Assembly: GCA_016195085.1 (NCBI GenBank)
Contig: JACQAG010000001.1
Location: 1-64,000, forward strand
Reading direction: 5' to 3'
Source of the DNA: Pseudomonadota bacterium
GTDB lineage: Bacteria; Pseudomonadota; Alphaproteobacteria; SHVZ01
DNA length: 64,000 nt
The notes beneath the pieces were generated by a model. It searched no databases. It was given only the letters and a program-made list of their open reading frames with translations, and was not told the DNA's origin. Positions 16,412 through 24,974 of the stretch are shown here, one piece after another (the first letter of the stretch is position 1; every line of letters begins with the position of its first letter). A program made the translations under genes and the position numbers.

Positions 16412-17807
16412 GACGCAGCGCATCCACGACCGGCAGCCGCCCCGCGCGATTGGCGGGAATGAGGGCGGCGAGCGTCGCGATCAGCACGAGGCCGAGCCAC
16501 GCCCCGATGGCGAGGCCAGGCCGGCCGAGAACGTAGAGATAAAGCGGCGACGGGTTGGCATTGCCGGGCGGCACCCAGGTGAGACCGGCGCCGTTCACCA
16601 GCGCCGCGATGACGATGGCGAGGATGGTGCCCGCCGTGGCGCCGACGGCGCCGATCAGGGCCCCCTCGAGGATGAACTGTCGGCGGATGCCGGCGCGGCG
16701 CGCACCCATGGCGCGGGTCGTGCCGATCTCGTTGGTCCGCTCCATGACGTTCATGGTCATGGTGTTGACCACCGCGAACAGCACGATCACGCCCATGACC
16801 AGTGCGATGAACAGGAAAATTACGCTGAACAGCTGCACGACCTGGCCGTAGAACGGCGTCAATTCACCGAAATCGCGAACGTCGAGATCGAGGTGCTGCT
16901 CGTGAAAGAGCGACACCAGCCGCGCCCGCGCCGCTTGCAGGTCCTGGCTGCGGTGCAGCTGAAGCACGATCCCCGTGACCTTGTGCTCGCCGCGGCCGTA
17001 GACGAGCTGCTGGGCCAGCGCCAGATGCATCGCGATGTAGTTGTCGTCGAGCTCCTTGACCCCCTGCGGCTCTGCGCCACTCACCGAGAGGCTCACGACA
17101 TTGGGTGCGCCGCCGGCTGTGGCGGCGAGAAGCTGTAGTTGCGGCGCGCCGGACGCAGCAACAGTGCCCGCCTCGCGCTGCGCCAGGCTGGCGATGTCCT
17201 GATCGACAGCGGACGCAACCTTAGTGGCCGGCCGCTCCGCGTCCGGCAGAGACGGACAATTGAGGAGCGCGAGGCGCGCGCACAGGCCGAGTATGCGGGC
17301 GAGGCCGAAGCCCATCAGCCCGCGCGTCTCATCGCCGTCGGAAAGCCGCGGATCTGGTAGCCGCACGGCGTCGATCTTTAACTGATCCCATTGGCGCATC
17401 CGGTCGCGGTCCGAGGGGATCAACCCAACGCCCAGGAACGTCTTCGACGCATCGACCTCCTCGGAGAAATTACCGGCGATGCCGACCAGCGATTGGGTCG
17501 GCGTGAGGACGTTGATCATCGGCTTGAGGACCGGATCGTCGGCGATGAGGTCCATCAGATGCTTGTAATTGTCGATCCCGTAGGCCGTCGGGTTTCCAGC
17601 GCCGAACAGGAAATAGCCGTTGCGGAAGACGGTCAGATGGCCGATCCGCTGCACATTGTTGGTCTCAAGGCCGGCGAAGATATATGTCGTGAAGCCGCCG
17701 AAGAGCAGCATCGCAAGCGCACCCGCCGCGACAGCCGAGCCGGTCATCGCGGACCGCCGCCGGTTGCGCAGGATGTTGCGGAACGCGATCTTGAACAGAA
17801 GGCTCAT
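16404..17807 (-). CDS. FtsX/MacB/LolC-fold ABC transporter permease
   Basis: 467-residue permease of the MacB/LolCE superfamily. It has one N-terminal membrane helix (SAVAAGALAMLLFGGF), a large periplasmic domain (about 60-330) and three C-terminal helices in the FtsX domain. The segment VVNTMTMNVMERTNEIGTTR and the coupling-helix RAMGARRAGIRRQFILEG are characteristic. Proteins of this fold extract lipids or lipoproteins from the inner membrane or drive mechanotransmission and do not import solutes. It overlaps the ATPase gene by four bases. Cargo unknown. Confidence 0.85.
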   Translation of the reverse strand: MSLLFKIAFRNILRNRRRSAMTGSAVAAGALAMLLFGGFTTYIFAGLETNNVQRIGHLTVFRNGYFLFGAGNPTAYGIDNYKHLMDLIADDPVLKPMINVLTPTQSLVGIAGNFSEEVDASKTFLGVGLIPSDRDRMRQWDQLKIDAVRLPDPRLSDGDETRGLMGFGLARILGLCARLALLNCPSLPDAERPATKVASAVDQDIASLAQREAGTVAASGAPQLQLLAATAGGAPNVVSLSVSGAEPQGVKELDDNYIAMHLALAQQLVYGRGEHKVTGIVLQLHRSQDLQAARARLVSLFHEQHLDLDVRDFGELTPFYGQVVQLFSVIFLFIALVMGVIVLFAVVNTMTMNVMERTNEIGTTRAMGARRAGIRRQFILEGALIGAVGATAGTILAIVIAALVNGAGLTWVPPGNANPSPLYLYVLGRPGLAIGAWLGLVLIATLAALIPANRAGRLPVVDALRHV

Positions 17808-18514
17808 TGCACCGCTCCCGCCTTGTGATCGACCAGCCGACCGTCGCGGATCACGAAGGTCTCGTCCGCGTGCGACATCAGGTGCGGGTCGTGGGTCGAG
17901 AACACGAACGTCGTGGCGAACTCGCCCTGCACCCGGTGCATCAGGTCGATGATCGCAGCCCCGGTTTCCGTGTCGAGATTGGCGGTCGGCTCATCGGCGA
18001 GAACCAGCGTGGGCTCCTTGACCAGCGCTCGTGCGATCGCCACCCGCTGCTTCTGGCCGCCGCTCAGCTCGTTGGGGCGCTGTCGGCTTTGGTTCTCCAA
18101 TCCCACCGCCTCCAGCATGTCGAGCACGCGCTCGCGGCGTTTCGCCGCCGGCAGGCCGATCAGGAGAAGCGGGTATTCGACGTTCTCGTACGCGGACAGG
18201 ACCGGAACGAGGCTGAAGTTCTGGAACACGAAGCCGACGTGCCGGGCGCGGAAATCGGCCAGCGCGTTGTCCTTGAGCTCACCGATGCGCTGGCCGCACA
18301 CCTCGACCGTCCCCGTGCTCGGCGCATCGATGCACCCCACGAGGTTGAGCAAGGTCGTCTTGCCGCTGCCCGACGGCCCGACGACCATCGAGAAGCTGCG
18401 TAGCGGGATGTCGCCGCTGATGCCCCGCAAGGCCGCCACCTCCACCGTGCCGGTGCGGTAGGTCTTGGTGACCTCGGTCAGCCTCACCGCGATCGCGCGA
18501 TCCTGGCCTGTCAT
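17804..18514 (-). CDS. LolD/MacB-type ABC transporter ATPase
   Basis: 236-residue ATPase with Walker A GPSGSGKTTLLN, Q-loop FVFQNFSLVPVLSAYENV, signature LSGGQKQRVAIARAL, Walker B TLVLADEPTANLD and the H-loop STHDPHLM, all typical of the LolD/MacB/FtsE branch. Start ATG at 18514 follows GGAGGAGA eight bases upstream; the longer frame to 18571 overlaps the methyltransferase gap. It would energise the FtsX-fold permease encoded just downstream, with which it shares four bases. Confidence 0.9.
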   Translation of the reverse strand: MTGQDRAIAVRLTEVTKTYRTGTVEVAALRGISGDIPLRSFSMVVGPSGSGKTTLLNLVGCIDAPSTGTVEVCGQRIGELKDNALADFRARHVGFVFQNFSLVPVLSAYENVEYPLLLIGLPAAKRRERVLDMLEAVGLENQSRQRPNELSGGQKQRVAIARALVKEPTLVLADEPTANLDTETGAAIIDLMHRVQGEFATTFVFSTHDPHLMSHADETFVIRDGRLVDHKAGAVQ

Positions 18515-18582
18515 GGGTATGATCTCCTCCGTCGCCACGCCGGGGCTCCCAAGCGACCTCGCCGCGGACATTCGCTCTCCAC

Positions 18583-19413
18583 TCAGGTGTTGGTTGACGT
18601 GGTCTCGAATACTGCGGTTACGATTCCGATCCGTCCTTCCATGAGATTTCTTCCCAAATTGGCGGCAAGCTCAGCGAAGTCCGGCCCCATCACCACGCCG
18701 AGATTTGGTGAGGGCGGTGGCCCCGACGCGCGCAGCATGGAGATCCAGGACTTGGCGGCCTCGGTGTCGTCCTGCCATGCCAGCGCGCGGAAGTCGGCGG
18801 ATTCAATCGCCTCGCGCGTGGCGGCCGCAGTCAAGAGAAAGCTCGTTGCCGGCGTTCGCGCCCAGGGAACGGGGTAGTGGGGCTCGCCGCCTTGTGACAC
18901 GACGTCAAAGGTCGCAAACCTGCCGCCTGGCTTGAGCACGCGCCGGATCTCGCGGTAGAGCCGCGCCCGGTCCGAGATGTTCATCGACACGTGCTGTAAA
19001 AACACGACGTCGAAGCGGCCGTCCACAAAGGGCAGCTCGAGCGCGCTGGCGGCCCGGAACGAGACCTGCCCACTCTGCCCAGTGCGCTCAGTCAGATAAC
19101 GCGCAGCCTCCACGAATGACTCGCTGAGGTCGACGCCGGTAACCTCGCAGCCATAGGTCTGAGCCAGGTATCGCGCCGGCCCGCCCAGGCCGGAGCCGAG
19201 ATCGAGAACCGCCATGTCGGCGCTGATCCCGACAGTCTTGGCAAGCTCGATCGTCGCAGCGAGTCCGCGAGTGTGAAACTGGTCAAGCGCACCCAGCTGC
19301 TGGGGTGTGAGCCGCCGATCGTGCGGTCCAAGGGCCGTGAGCGCCGTCTTCAGCCGCTCGATGAGGCCGGTCTGGTGATAGTGGTCGCGCACGCCATCAA
19401 GCACATCGGTCAT
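18583..19413 (-). CDS. SAM-dependent methyltransferase (sarcosine/dimethylglycine-methyltransferase-like)
   Basis: 276-residue class I methyltransferase. The start YHQTGLIERLK and motif I LDLGSGLGGPARYLA, followed by GCEVTGVDLSESFVEAA and the post-motif HVSMNISDRARLYREIRRVLKPGG, resemble glycine-betaine-forming and phospholipid/sterol methyltransferases. ATG 19413 is preceded by AGGAA. It lies 68 bases before the ABC ATPase on the same strand and is divergent from a LysR gene, so it may modify the cargo of the envelope cassette; that link is inferred from position only. Confidence 0.8.
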   Translation of the reverse strand: MTDVLDGVRDHYHQTGLIERLKTALTALGPHDRRLTPQQLGALDQFHTRGLAATIELAKTVGISADMAVLDLGSGLGGPARYLAQTYGCEVTGVDLSESFVEAARYLTERTGQSGQVSFRAASALELPFVDGRFDVVFLQHVSMNISDRARLYREIRRVLKPGGRFATFDVVSQGGEPHYPVPWARTPATSFLLTAAATREAIESADFRALAWQDDTEAAKSWISMLRASGPPPSPNLGVVMGPDFAELAANLGRNLMEGRIGIVTAVFETTSTNT

Positions 19414-19545
19414 AACGCGGTTCCTCTGATGCTCCCGGTTGATGGCGCAGATGCTGAGCGTCGACATCCCGCGTCACTCTCGATTTGCACGGCAGATGTA
19501 CGACCGCTTCGCATGACGGACTATTCGCGATATTGTTGACAGGCC

Positions 19546-20499
19546 ATGAAGCGGAACTTCACAATCCGGCAAGGTGCACTCGACGGCGTCGAGACGTTTC
19601 TTGCGGTGGCGAAGCACCGCAACTTCCGCCGTGCGGCCGCGGCTCTCGGGGTCACGCCGTCGGCCGTCAGCCAGGCAGTTCGGGCGCTCGAAGCGCGGGT
19701 TGGCGCGACGCTCTTCGCGCGCACCACTCGTAGCGTCGGCCTGACCGAGGCCGGCCAGCGCTTCCTTGAGCGCGCCCGGCCAGCCTTTGACGAGCTCGTC
19801 GCCGCCGGCGAGTCGGCGCGCGATCTAGGACGGCGCCCCACCGGGCTGTTGCGCCTCTCCGTTCCCCGGGCGGTCGTCCCGTTGATCCTGGAGCCGATGC
19901 TCGCCTCGTTCTGCCAGGCTTACCCCGAGATCGAGCTGGAGATCGCCGCAAGCGACGAGATGGTGGACCTTGTGGCAGGCGGCTTCGATGCCGGTATCCG
20001 TCTCGGCCAGTTCATCGCGCCCGATATGGTCGTCGTACGGCTAACGCCGCCTTTCCCATTCATGGTCGTCGGTAGCCCCGACTATCTGCGCCAGCGGAAG
20101 CGGCCGCAACGCGTCGACGATCTCCGTGACCATGTTTGCCTGCGCTTGCGTCGCTCGAATGGATCGATCGCGCCCTGGCGCTTTATCGACGGCAACAATT
20201 CGGTCGAGGCAACAGTCTCCGGGTCGCTCATCGCACACGACTACCCCACGCTCCTCGGAGTGGCGATCCAAGGGCTGGGCCTTGCACAGGTGCCCGGTCC
20301 GCTCGCCAAGGAGCCAGTTGCTGACGGTCGATTGGAAGCACTCCTCAAGCCCTTTGCCGTCACGACGCCTGGGGTCTTTCTCTACTACCCGGGCAGACGC
20401 CAAGTCTTGCCGAAGCTGCGCGCCTTTATCGAGCACATGAAGAGCCGCTCGGACCGTATCGGCAAAACCAGCATTCGCAATAGACGCTCGTCGAGTTAG
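19546..20499 (+). CDS. LysR-family transcriptional regulator
   Basis: 317-residue regulator with an N-terminal winged helix-turn-helix (LDGVETFLAVAKHRNFRRAAAALG, then TPSAVSQAVRALEARVG, then FARTTRSVGLTEAGQRFL) and a C-terminal LysR substrate-binding domain (DLVAGGFDAGIRLGQF, HDYPTLLGVAIQGLGLAQVP). It is divergent from the methyltransferase/ABC operon across 132 bases, the classical layout for a LysR regulator and its target. Its 3' end overlaps the remnant of the interrupted deacylase gene on the other strand. The inducer is unknown. Confidence 0.88.
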   Translation: MKRNFTIRQGALDGVETFLAVAKHRNFRRAAAALGVTPSAVSQAVRALEARVGATLFARTTRSVGLTEAGQRFLERARPAFDELVAAGESARDLGRRPTGLLRLSVPRAVVPLILEPMLASFCQAYPEIELEIAASDEMVDLVAGGFDAGIRLGQFIAPDMVVVRLTPPFPFMVVGSPDYLRQRKRPQRVDDLRDHVCLRLRRSNGSIAPWRFIDGNNSVEATVSGSLIAHDYPTLLGVAIQGLGLAQVPGPLAKEPVADGRLEALLKPFAVTTPGVFLYYPGRRQVLPKLRAFIEHMKSRSDRIGKTSIRNRRSSS

Positions 20500-20558
20500 T
20501 TACTCTGCCGATTTATCGCCTCGGTCTGACCTGGAGTTCGCCTCTCAATGTCGGCTAT
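20496..20558 (-). pseudogene. 3' remnant of the interrupted PagL-type lipid A deacylase gene
   Basis: Immediately left of repeat copy 2, the minus strand reads IADIERRTPGQTEAINRQSN and then a stop at 20496-20498. The pattern resembles the family C-terminal motif, SNA..GRRNPGQE-like, which carries the catalytic glutamate. It directly continues, across the repeat, the gene whose 5' part ends in HHIS at 20880. The frame is in the correct orientation and its stop overlaps the convergent LysR stop, as a true gene end might. Homology is judged by eye from a short stretch. Confidence 0.5.
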
Positions 20559-20881
20559 GGCACTCTTCGGACCTCGGGCGATGTCCGACTTGAGTCCCTG
20601 ATGCGCACCAAAGCGGAAGTCCGCCGACGCCTACGGATTCATGAGTTCACGCCCTCGTGTGATGAGTCCGAAGTTCGCCCACGAACTTCGGAATCCGAAT
20701 CACCCTCGATTCAATAGATGAGCGGGACACTGGAGCGGAATCCGTTCGGCTGGAATCACTTTTTCTTCGTCATTGCCGGGCTTGACCCGGCAATCCATCG
20801 TGCGATCGCAAGATGGACCCACGGATCAAGTCCGTGGGTGACGATAAGAGGATGGTTCCACCTAACCGGAACGCGCTCTAG
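20558..20881. repeat. 324-bp dispersed repeat, copy 2
   Basis: Second copy of the element at 12417-12740, same orientation, same length, about 96% identical. It has the same three stem-loops and the same CGCTCTAG right end; the left CTAG of the inner MITE-like part has decayed to CTGG (20730-20733). It lies inside a PagL-type gene, splitting it. No clear target-site duplication is visible; CTA occurs at both edges. Confidence 0.85.
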
Positions 20882-21305
20882 AGATGTGATGGAAGCCGAT
20901 GCCGACGCGCGTGTCGTTCTGGAAGCGCCAGGCAAGCTCCGAGCCGGTGCGGAACTCGGTGCTGCTGCCCAGCTTCTTGGCGTTGCGGTCGCCGTTGCCG
21001 TAGACGCCGGCCACGGCGCTCGGCGTCAGCACGATCTGGGTCCCGAACCAGATCTCGATCGCGAGACCGCCATAGCCGTAGGCGGCGTTGTCGGTATCGA
21101 ACATGCCGCCCGCCACCGGGCGGAACCACCACAAGAGCGGCCGCCCGCGATACTCCACATCGACGAGCCCCGCTTTGCGTTCCTTGAGGAAATCGAAGGC
21201 ACCCGCATGGACGCTCAACAGCGCCGGCGTCTCCGCCGCCGCCGGCGCCGCCAACAGGAGCCCGAGGGCAAGCCCGCCCATTCTCGACCAAGCGACCAGC
21301 CGCAT
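20862..21305 (-). pseudogene. Lipid A 3-O-deacylase (PagL/acyloxyacyl hydrolase family), 3' end disrupted
   Basis: The open frame encodes 147 residues, of which the first 142 are gene-derived. It has a signal peptide (LALGLLLAAPAAAETPA), strands such as GLVDVEYRGRPLLWWFRPVAGG and YGYGGLAIEIWFGTQIVLTPS, and ends at the catalytic HHIS motif (His and Ser of the PagL triad). It then enters repeat copy 2, reads RARSG and stops. The glutamate-containing C-terminal strand is missing, with a likely remnant at 20496-20558. An intact version would be an outer-membrane barrel trimming an acyl chain from lipid A. Confidence 0.75.
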
Positions 21306-21327
21306 GTTTCTCCCCCCGCCCCGGCGC

Positions 21328-22059
21328 CTAGCTCTTGGGCTTCCAGCGTTGATATTCCGCCTTGGTCTCCGCGTCGGCCGGATAGAGGCCGAAGATCGGC
21401 CGTCCTTCCAGCACCTTCTCGGTGACGAAGTCCTCGAAGCGCTCCTGCTCGGCGGCGTCCGCTGCGACTTCGGACGCCAGATGCCGCGGCACCACCACGA
21501 CACCCTCGCCATCGCCGACCAGCACATCGCCTGGAAAGACCGCGACATTCGCGCAGGCGATCGGCTGGTTGATATCCACCGCATGATGGTGGATGAGATT
21601 GGTCGGCGCCGACGGGCCCCGGCAGAAGACCGGAATGTCGAGCTCGGCGATGGTGGGCGTGTCGCGGAGGCCGCCGTCGCTCACCACGGCCGCGGCCCCG
21701 CGGCGCATCAGCCGCGTGATCAGGATGCTGCCGGCCGAAGCGGCGCGCATGTCGCCGCGGCAATCCATGACCAGCACGTGGCCGGGCGGTATGTCCTCGA
21801 TTGCCTTGCGCTGCGGATGCTGGCGATCTTCGAATACGCCGAGATGGTCGAGATCCTCCCTGGCTGGGATGTAGCGCAAGGTGTAGGCCTCGCCGACGAA
21901 GCGGCAGGCCTTGGGATTGACCGGGCGGAGCCCCGTCAGAAAGGTGTTGCGCAAGCCGCGCTTGAAGAGCTGCGTGGTGAGAGTGGCCGAGCTCGACTTC
22001 AAGAACAGCCGCTTCGTCTCCTCGCTCAGCCGGACCGCAGTCGCCGTCTTGGCCGTCAT
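21328..22059 (-). CDS. RraA/HMG-aldolase-family protein (dimethylmenaquinone methyltransferase-like)
   Basis: 243-residue protein of the RraA/4-hydroxy-4-methyl-2-oxoglutarate aldolase family. The core motif is present: PGHVLVMDCRGDMRAASAGS, then RRGAAAVVSDGGLRDTPTI, where the Arg-Asp pair of the metal and pyruvate site is intact. The following VFPGDVLVGDGEGVVVVPRHLA strand is also conserved. It could be a class II pyruvate aldolase or an oxaloacetate decarboxylase; the true RraA role (RNase E inhibitor) is less likely for a 243-residue protein with the full active site. Start at 22059 overlaps the iminopeptidase stop (ATGA). Confidence 0.85.
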   Translation of the reverse strand: MTAKTATAVRLSEETKRLFLKSSSATLTTQLFKRGLRNTFLTGLRPVNPKACRFVGEAYTLRYIPAREDLDHLGVFEDRQHPQRKAIEDIPPGHVLVMDCRGDMRAASAGSILITRLMRRGAAAVVSDGGLRDTPTIAELDIPVFCRGPSAPTNLIHHHAVDINQPIACANVAVFPGDVLVGDGEGVVVVPRHLASEVAADAAEQERFEDFVTEKVLEGRPIFGLYPADAETKAEYQRWKPKS

Positions 22060-23081
22060 GCGCGCTTCTCCTTGCGGTTGGCCGGCGCCAACAACGCGCG
22101 GAAGCGGTCGGTCGCCTTGATCAGTTGCTGGCGGATGCCGGGCTCCAGGGCGGAATGGCCGGCATCGGGCACGATATGGAATTCCGCTTCCGGCCAGAGG
22201 CGAACCAGCGCGTCGGCGCTGACCGGAGGGCACACCATGTCGTAGCGTCCCTGCACGATGCTTGCCGGCAGATGGCGGATGCGCCCGATCCCGGCGAGGA
22301 GCCCGGCGGGCGCCAGGAAGGCGCCATGGCTGAAATAATGCGCCTCGATGCGCGCCAGGCCGAGCGCATGGACGTCGTTCGTCGATTGCGCCAGCAGCTC
22401 CGGATTGGGCAAGAGCGTCGAGCAGGCGGCCTCGTAGCGCGCCCAGCTGCGGGCGGCGGGCAAATGCACGGCCGGATCGGGGTGGACGAGGCGACGGTGG
22501 TAGCCGGCCAGGAGATCGCCTCGTTCGGCTTCGGGCAAATGCCCGGCGAAGGCGGCCCAGGCTTCGGGAAAGACCGTGCGGATTCCCGTGAGGAACCAGT
22601 CGATCTCGCTTTGCCGGGCGAGGAAGATGCCGCGCAGCACGAAGCCGAGGCAGCGTTCGGGATGGCTCTGCCCGTAGGCGAGCGCCAGGGTCGAGCCCCA
22701 GGACCCACCGAACACCAGCCAGGAGGCGATGCCAAGGGAACGGCGCAGCGTCTCGATGTCGGCGACGAGATCGGGGGTGGTATTGTCGAGGAGCTCGCCC
22801 AGGGGCTGGGAGCGTCCCGAGCCCCTCTGGTCGAAGATGACGATGCGGTAGAATTCGGGATCGAAGAAGCGCCGGTGGGTGGGCGAGGCCCCGGCGCCGG
22901 GGCCGCCATGGAGGAAGATGACCGGCACGCCCCTGGGGTTGCCGCATTCCTCCCAATGCATCACGTGGCGCGAATCGAGGCGGAGCCGCCCGCTGTTAAA
23001 TGGTTCGATTTCTGGATATAGCTCGGGCGGGGCCATGGAAAAGCGTGTCGGCTGGTACGGAGGGCGGATCATAGACGCCAT
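22056..23081 (-). CDS. pip: Proline iminopeptidase (alpha/beta hydrolase, S33)
   Basis: Cytoplasmic serine peptidase of about 341 residues that removes N-terminal proline. Features are YPEIEPFNSGRL, HWEECGN, the oxyanion motif FLHGGPGAG, DQRGSGRS, the nucleophile elbow GGSWGSTLAL, and the late catalytic residues QGRYDMVCPP (Asp) and DAGHSALEPG (His). ATG 23081 has AAGGAA five bases upstream; the family homology begins at about 23036 (MAPPELYP), so that start is also possible. It is divergent from the cyclase gene, and the two possible start codons share the same CATG. Confidence 0.9.
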   Translation of the reverse strand: MASMIRPPYQPTRFSMAPPELYPEIEPFNSGRLRLDSRHVMHWEECGNPRGVPVIFLHGGPGAGASPTHRRFFDPEFYRIVIFDQRGSGRSQPLGELLDNTTPDLVADIETLRRSLGIASWLVFGGSWGSTLALAYGQSHPERCLGFVLRGIFLARQSEIDWFLTGIRTVFPEAWAAFAGHLPEAERGDLLAGYHRRLVHPDPAVHLPAARSWARYEAACSTLLPNPELLAQSTNDVHALGLARIEAHYFSHGAFLAPAGLLAGIGRIRHLPASIVQGRYDMVCPPVSADALVRLWPEAEFHIVPDAGHSALEPGIRQQLIKATDRFRALLAPANRKEKRA

Positions 23082-24969
23082 GGGATTCCTTGGCAAAGCG
23101 GCTCGGCGTCCCGCAGCCGCGGAATCGGCGGGGCCCGGGCGGTCGCGCGCCCCCGCTTCCGGCGGCCGCTGGCCGCGCTTTCCGATTGCGGGCGTGCTGC
23201 TGGTGGGGATCGCCGGCCTGGTGCTGGTCGCGGTCGCCAGCGTCCTCACCATCGGGCTCACCACCAGCCGCCAGAACACCTACGATCTCCTCAGGAGCAA
23301 TGCGGAGACCGCGGTCGGCTACATCGTCGGGCAGGTGCATCAGCACCTGGATGCGCCGCGCCAGCAGGCGGAGTTCCTGGCCCAGCTCGTCGCTTCCAGC
23401 GAGCTGTCGCTCGAGGACAAGCCGCGTCTCGCCGACACGCTTTACGCGGCGCTCGCCGGCACGCCGCAGGTGGCCGCGCTGGCGGTTCTCGACACCGCCG
23501 GCCAAGCGTTTCGCGTGACGCGCAGCGGTGCGGTTCTCATCGACGACTGGAGCGCCGATGCGCGCGTTCGCAATTGGCTCGAGCTGGCCGGGCGCACCAA
23601 GCAATCCTTTTGGGGCGAGCTGGTCCGCGAGGGACCGCGCGAGGGTGCATTCATCAATCTGCGGATGCCGCTGTGGCGGGGAGGCAATTACGTCGGCATC
23701 GTCGCCAGCGTCGTCTCGGTGGGCGAGCTCTCGCGCTATCTCTCCGGCCTGGCCACCGCCGGCAGCGGCGTGCCCTTCATTCTCCTCGGGCGCGACCAAG
23801 TTCTGGCACACCCCAATCTCGGCGCCCGTTCGCCGGAGCTGGCACCCGGCCGCTTGCTGCCGGAACTGGATGCGATCGGCGATCCGGTGATCGCCGCCAT
23901 CTGGTCCTCCCGCGCGATCCCGGCCCTCGGGACCTCGGACCGGCCGGGAGCGCTCAATGCCCATGTCGTCCAGAACGTCGTCGGTGCCGACTACGTATTT
24001 CTCTATCGGCAGATCGGCGACTACGGCGACACGCCCTGGTACGTCGGCACCTATTTTGCCCTGGGCGAGGTCGACCGGGAGCTGGAGCGCCTGTGGAGGT
24101 CGGCGATCGCCGGCGCCGCCGTTCTGGTGCTTTCCATCCTGGCGGCACTCGCCATGGCGCGGTGGCTCGGTCGGCCGATTCGCATGCTGGCCAAGGCGGC
24201 CGAAAGCGTGCGCGACCTCGATTTCACCGCCAGCGGCCCGGCCGCCGCCAGCTCCATCCGCGAGCTCGACGATGCCGCCACCGCCTTCAATCAGATGCTG
24301 GCGGGTTTGCGTTGGTTCGAGACCTATGTGCCGCGCGCGCTGGTCACCCGTCTCATGCGCGAAAGCCAGGCGCCGGGTGCCGGCTCCGAAGAGCGCATGA
24401 TGACGGTGCTGTTTACCGACATTACCGGCTTCACCACCATGGCCGAGCAGATGGGTGCCGCCGAGGTCGCCTCCCTCCTCAACCATCACTTCACCATGAT
24501 CAACCGCTGCGTCGAGGCCGAGGAGGGGATCGTGGACAAGTATATCGGCGACAGCGTCATGTCGTTCTGGAACGCGCCCTCGGCGCAGCCCGACCACGCG
24601 CTCCGCGGCCTGAGAGCGGCGCGCGCCATCGCCCGGGCGGTCGACAGCGACAACCGGGTGCGCGAGGCCGACGGCCTGCAGCGCCTGCGCATGCGCATCG
24701 GCCTGCATAGCGGCCTTGCCGTCGTCGGCAATATCGGCTCGCCCGGCCGCATCAACTTCACCATCGTCGGCGACACGGTCAATGCCGCCGCTCGCATCGT
24801 CTCCCTCGGCCGGCAGGTCGAGGCCGAGGTGGCGGTCCTGGCCTCTTCCGATACGGTCGAGCAGGCCGGGCTGCCGGCACGGGAGCTGACCAGCCTCGGC
24901 CTGCGCAATCTGCGCGGCCGGTCAACGCCGATCGAGGTCTTCCAGGTGGCGCTCGAAGCCCCGCAATAG
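23080..24969 (+). CDS. Membrane-bound class III adenylate/guanylate cyclase with Cache and HAMP domains
   Basis: 629-residue receptor cyclase. It has a first membrane helix at about 26-48 (VLLVGIAGLVLVAVASVLTIG), a periplasmic Cache-like sensor (about 55-340), a second helix near 345-365, a HAMP linker (about 368-420) and a C-terminal class III catalytic domain. Metal-binding aspartates are in LFTDITGFTT and KYIGDSVMSFW; the transition-state region is VVGDTVNAAARI. It would make cAMP or cGMP in response to an extracellular ligand. Start 23080 is chosen to limit overlap with pip; 23035 is an alternative. It converges on the chemoreceptor gene five bases away. Confidence 0.88.
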   Translation: MGFLGKAARRPAAAESAGPGRSRAPASGGRWPRFPIAGVLLVGIAGLVLVAVASVLTIGLTTSRQNTYDLLRSNAETAVGYIVGQVHQHLDAPRQQAEFLAQLVASSELSLEDKPRLADTLYAALAGTPQVAALAVLDTAGQAFRVTRSGAVLIDDWSADARVRNWLELAGRTKQSFWGELVREGPREGAFINLRMPLWRGGNYVGIVASVVSVGELSRYLSGLATAGSGVPFILLGRDQVLAHPNLGARSPELAPGRLLPELDAIGDPVIAAIWSSRAIPALGTSDRPGALNAHVVQNVVGADYVFLYRQIGDYGDTPWYVGTYFALGEVDRELERLWRSAIAGAAVLVLSILAALAMARWLGRPIRMLAKAAESVRDLDFTASGPAAASSIRELDDAATAFNQMLAGLRWFETYVPRALVTRLMRESQAPGAGSEERMMTVLFTDITGFTTMAEQMGAAEVASLLNHHFTMINRCVEAEEGIVDKYIGDSVMSFWNAPSAQPDHALRGLRAARAIARAVDSDNRVREADGLQRLRMRIGLHSGLAVVGNIGSPGRINFTIVGDTVNAAARIVSLGRQVEAEVAVLASSDTVEQAGLPARELTSLGLRNLRGRSTPIEVFQVALEAPQ

Positions 24970-24974
24970 GGCCT

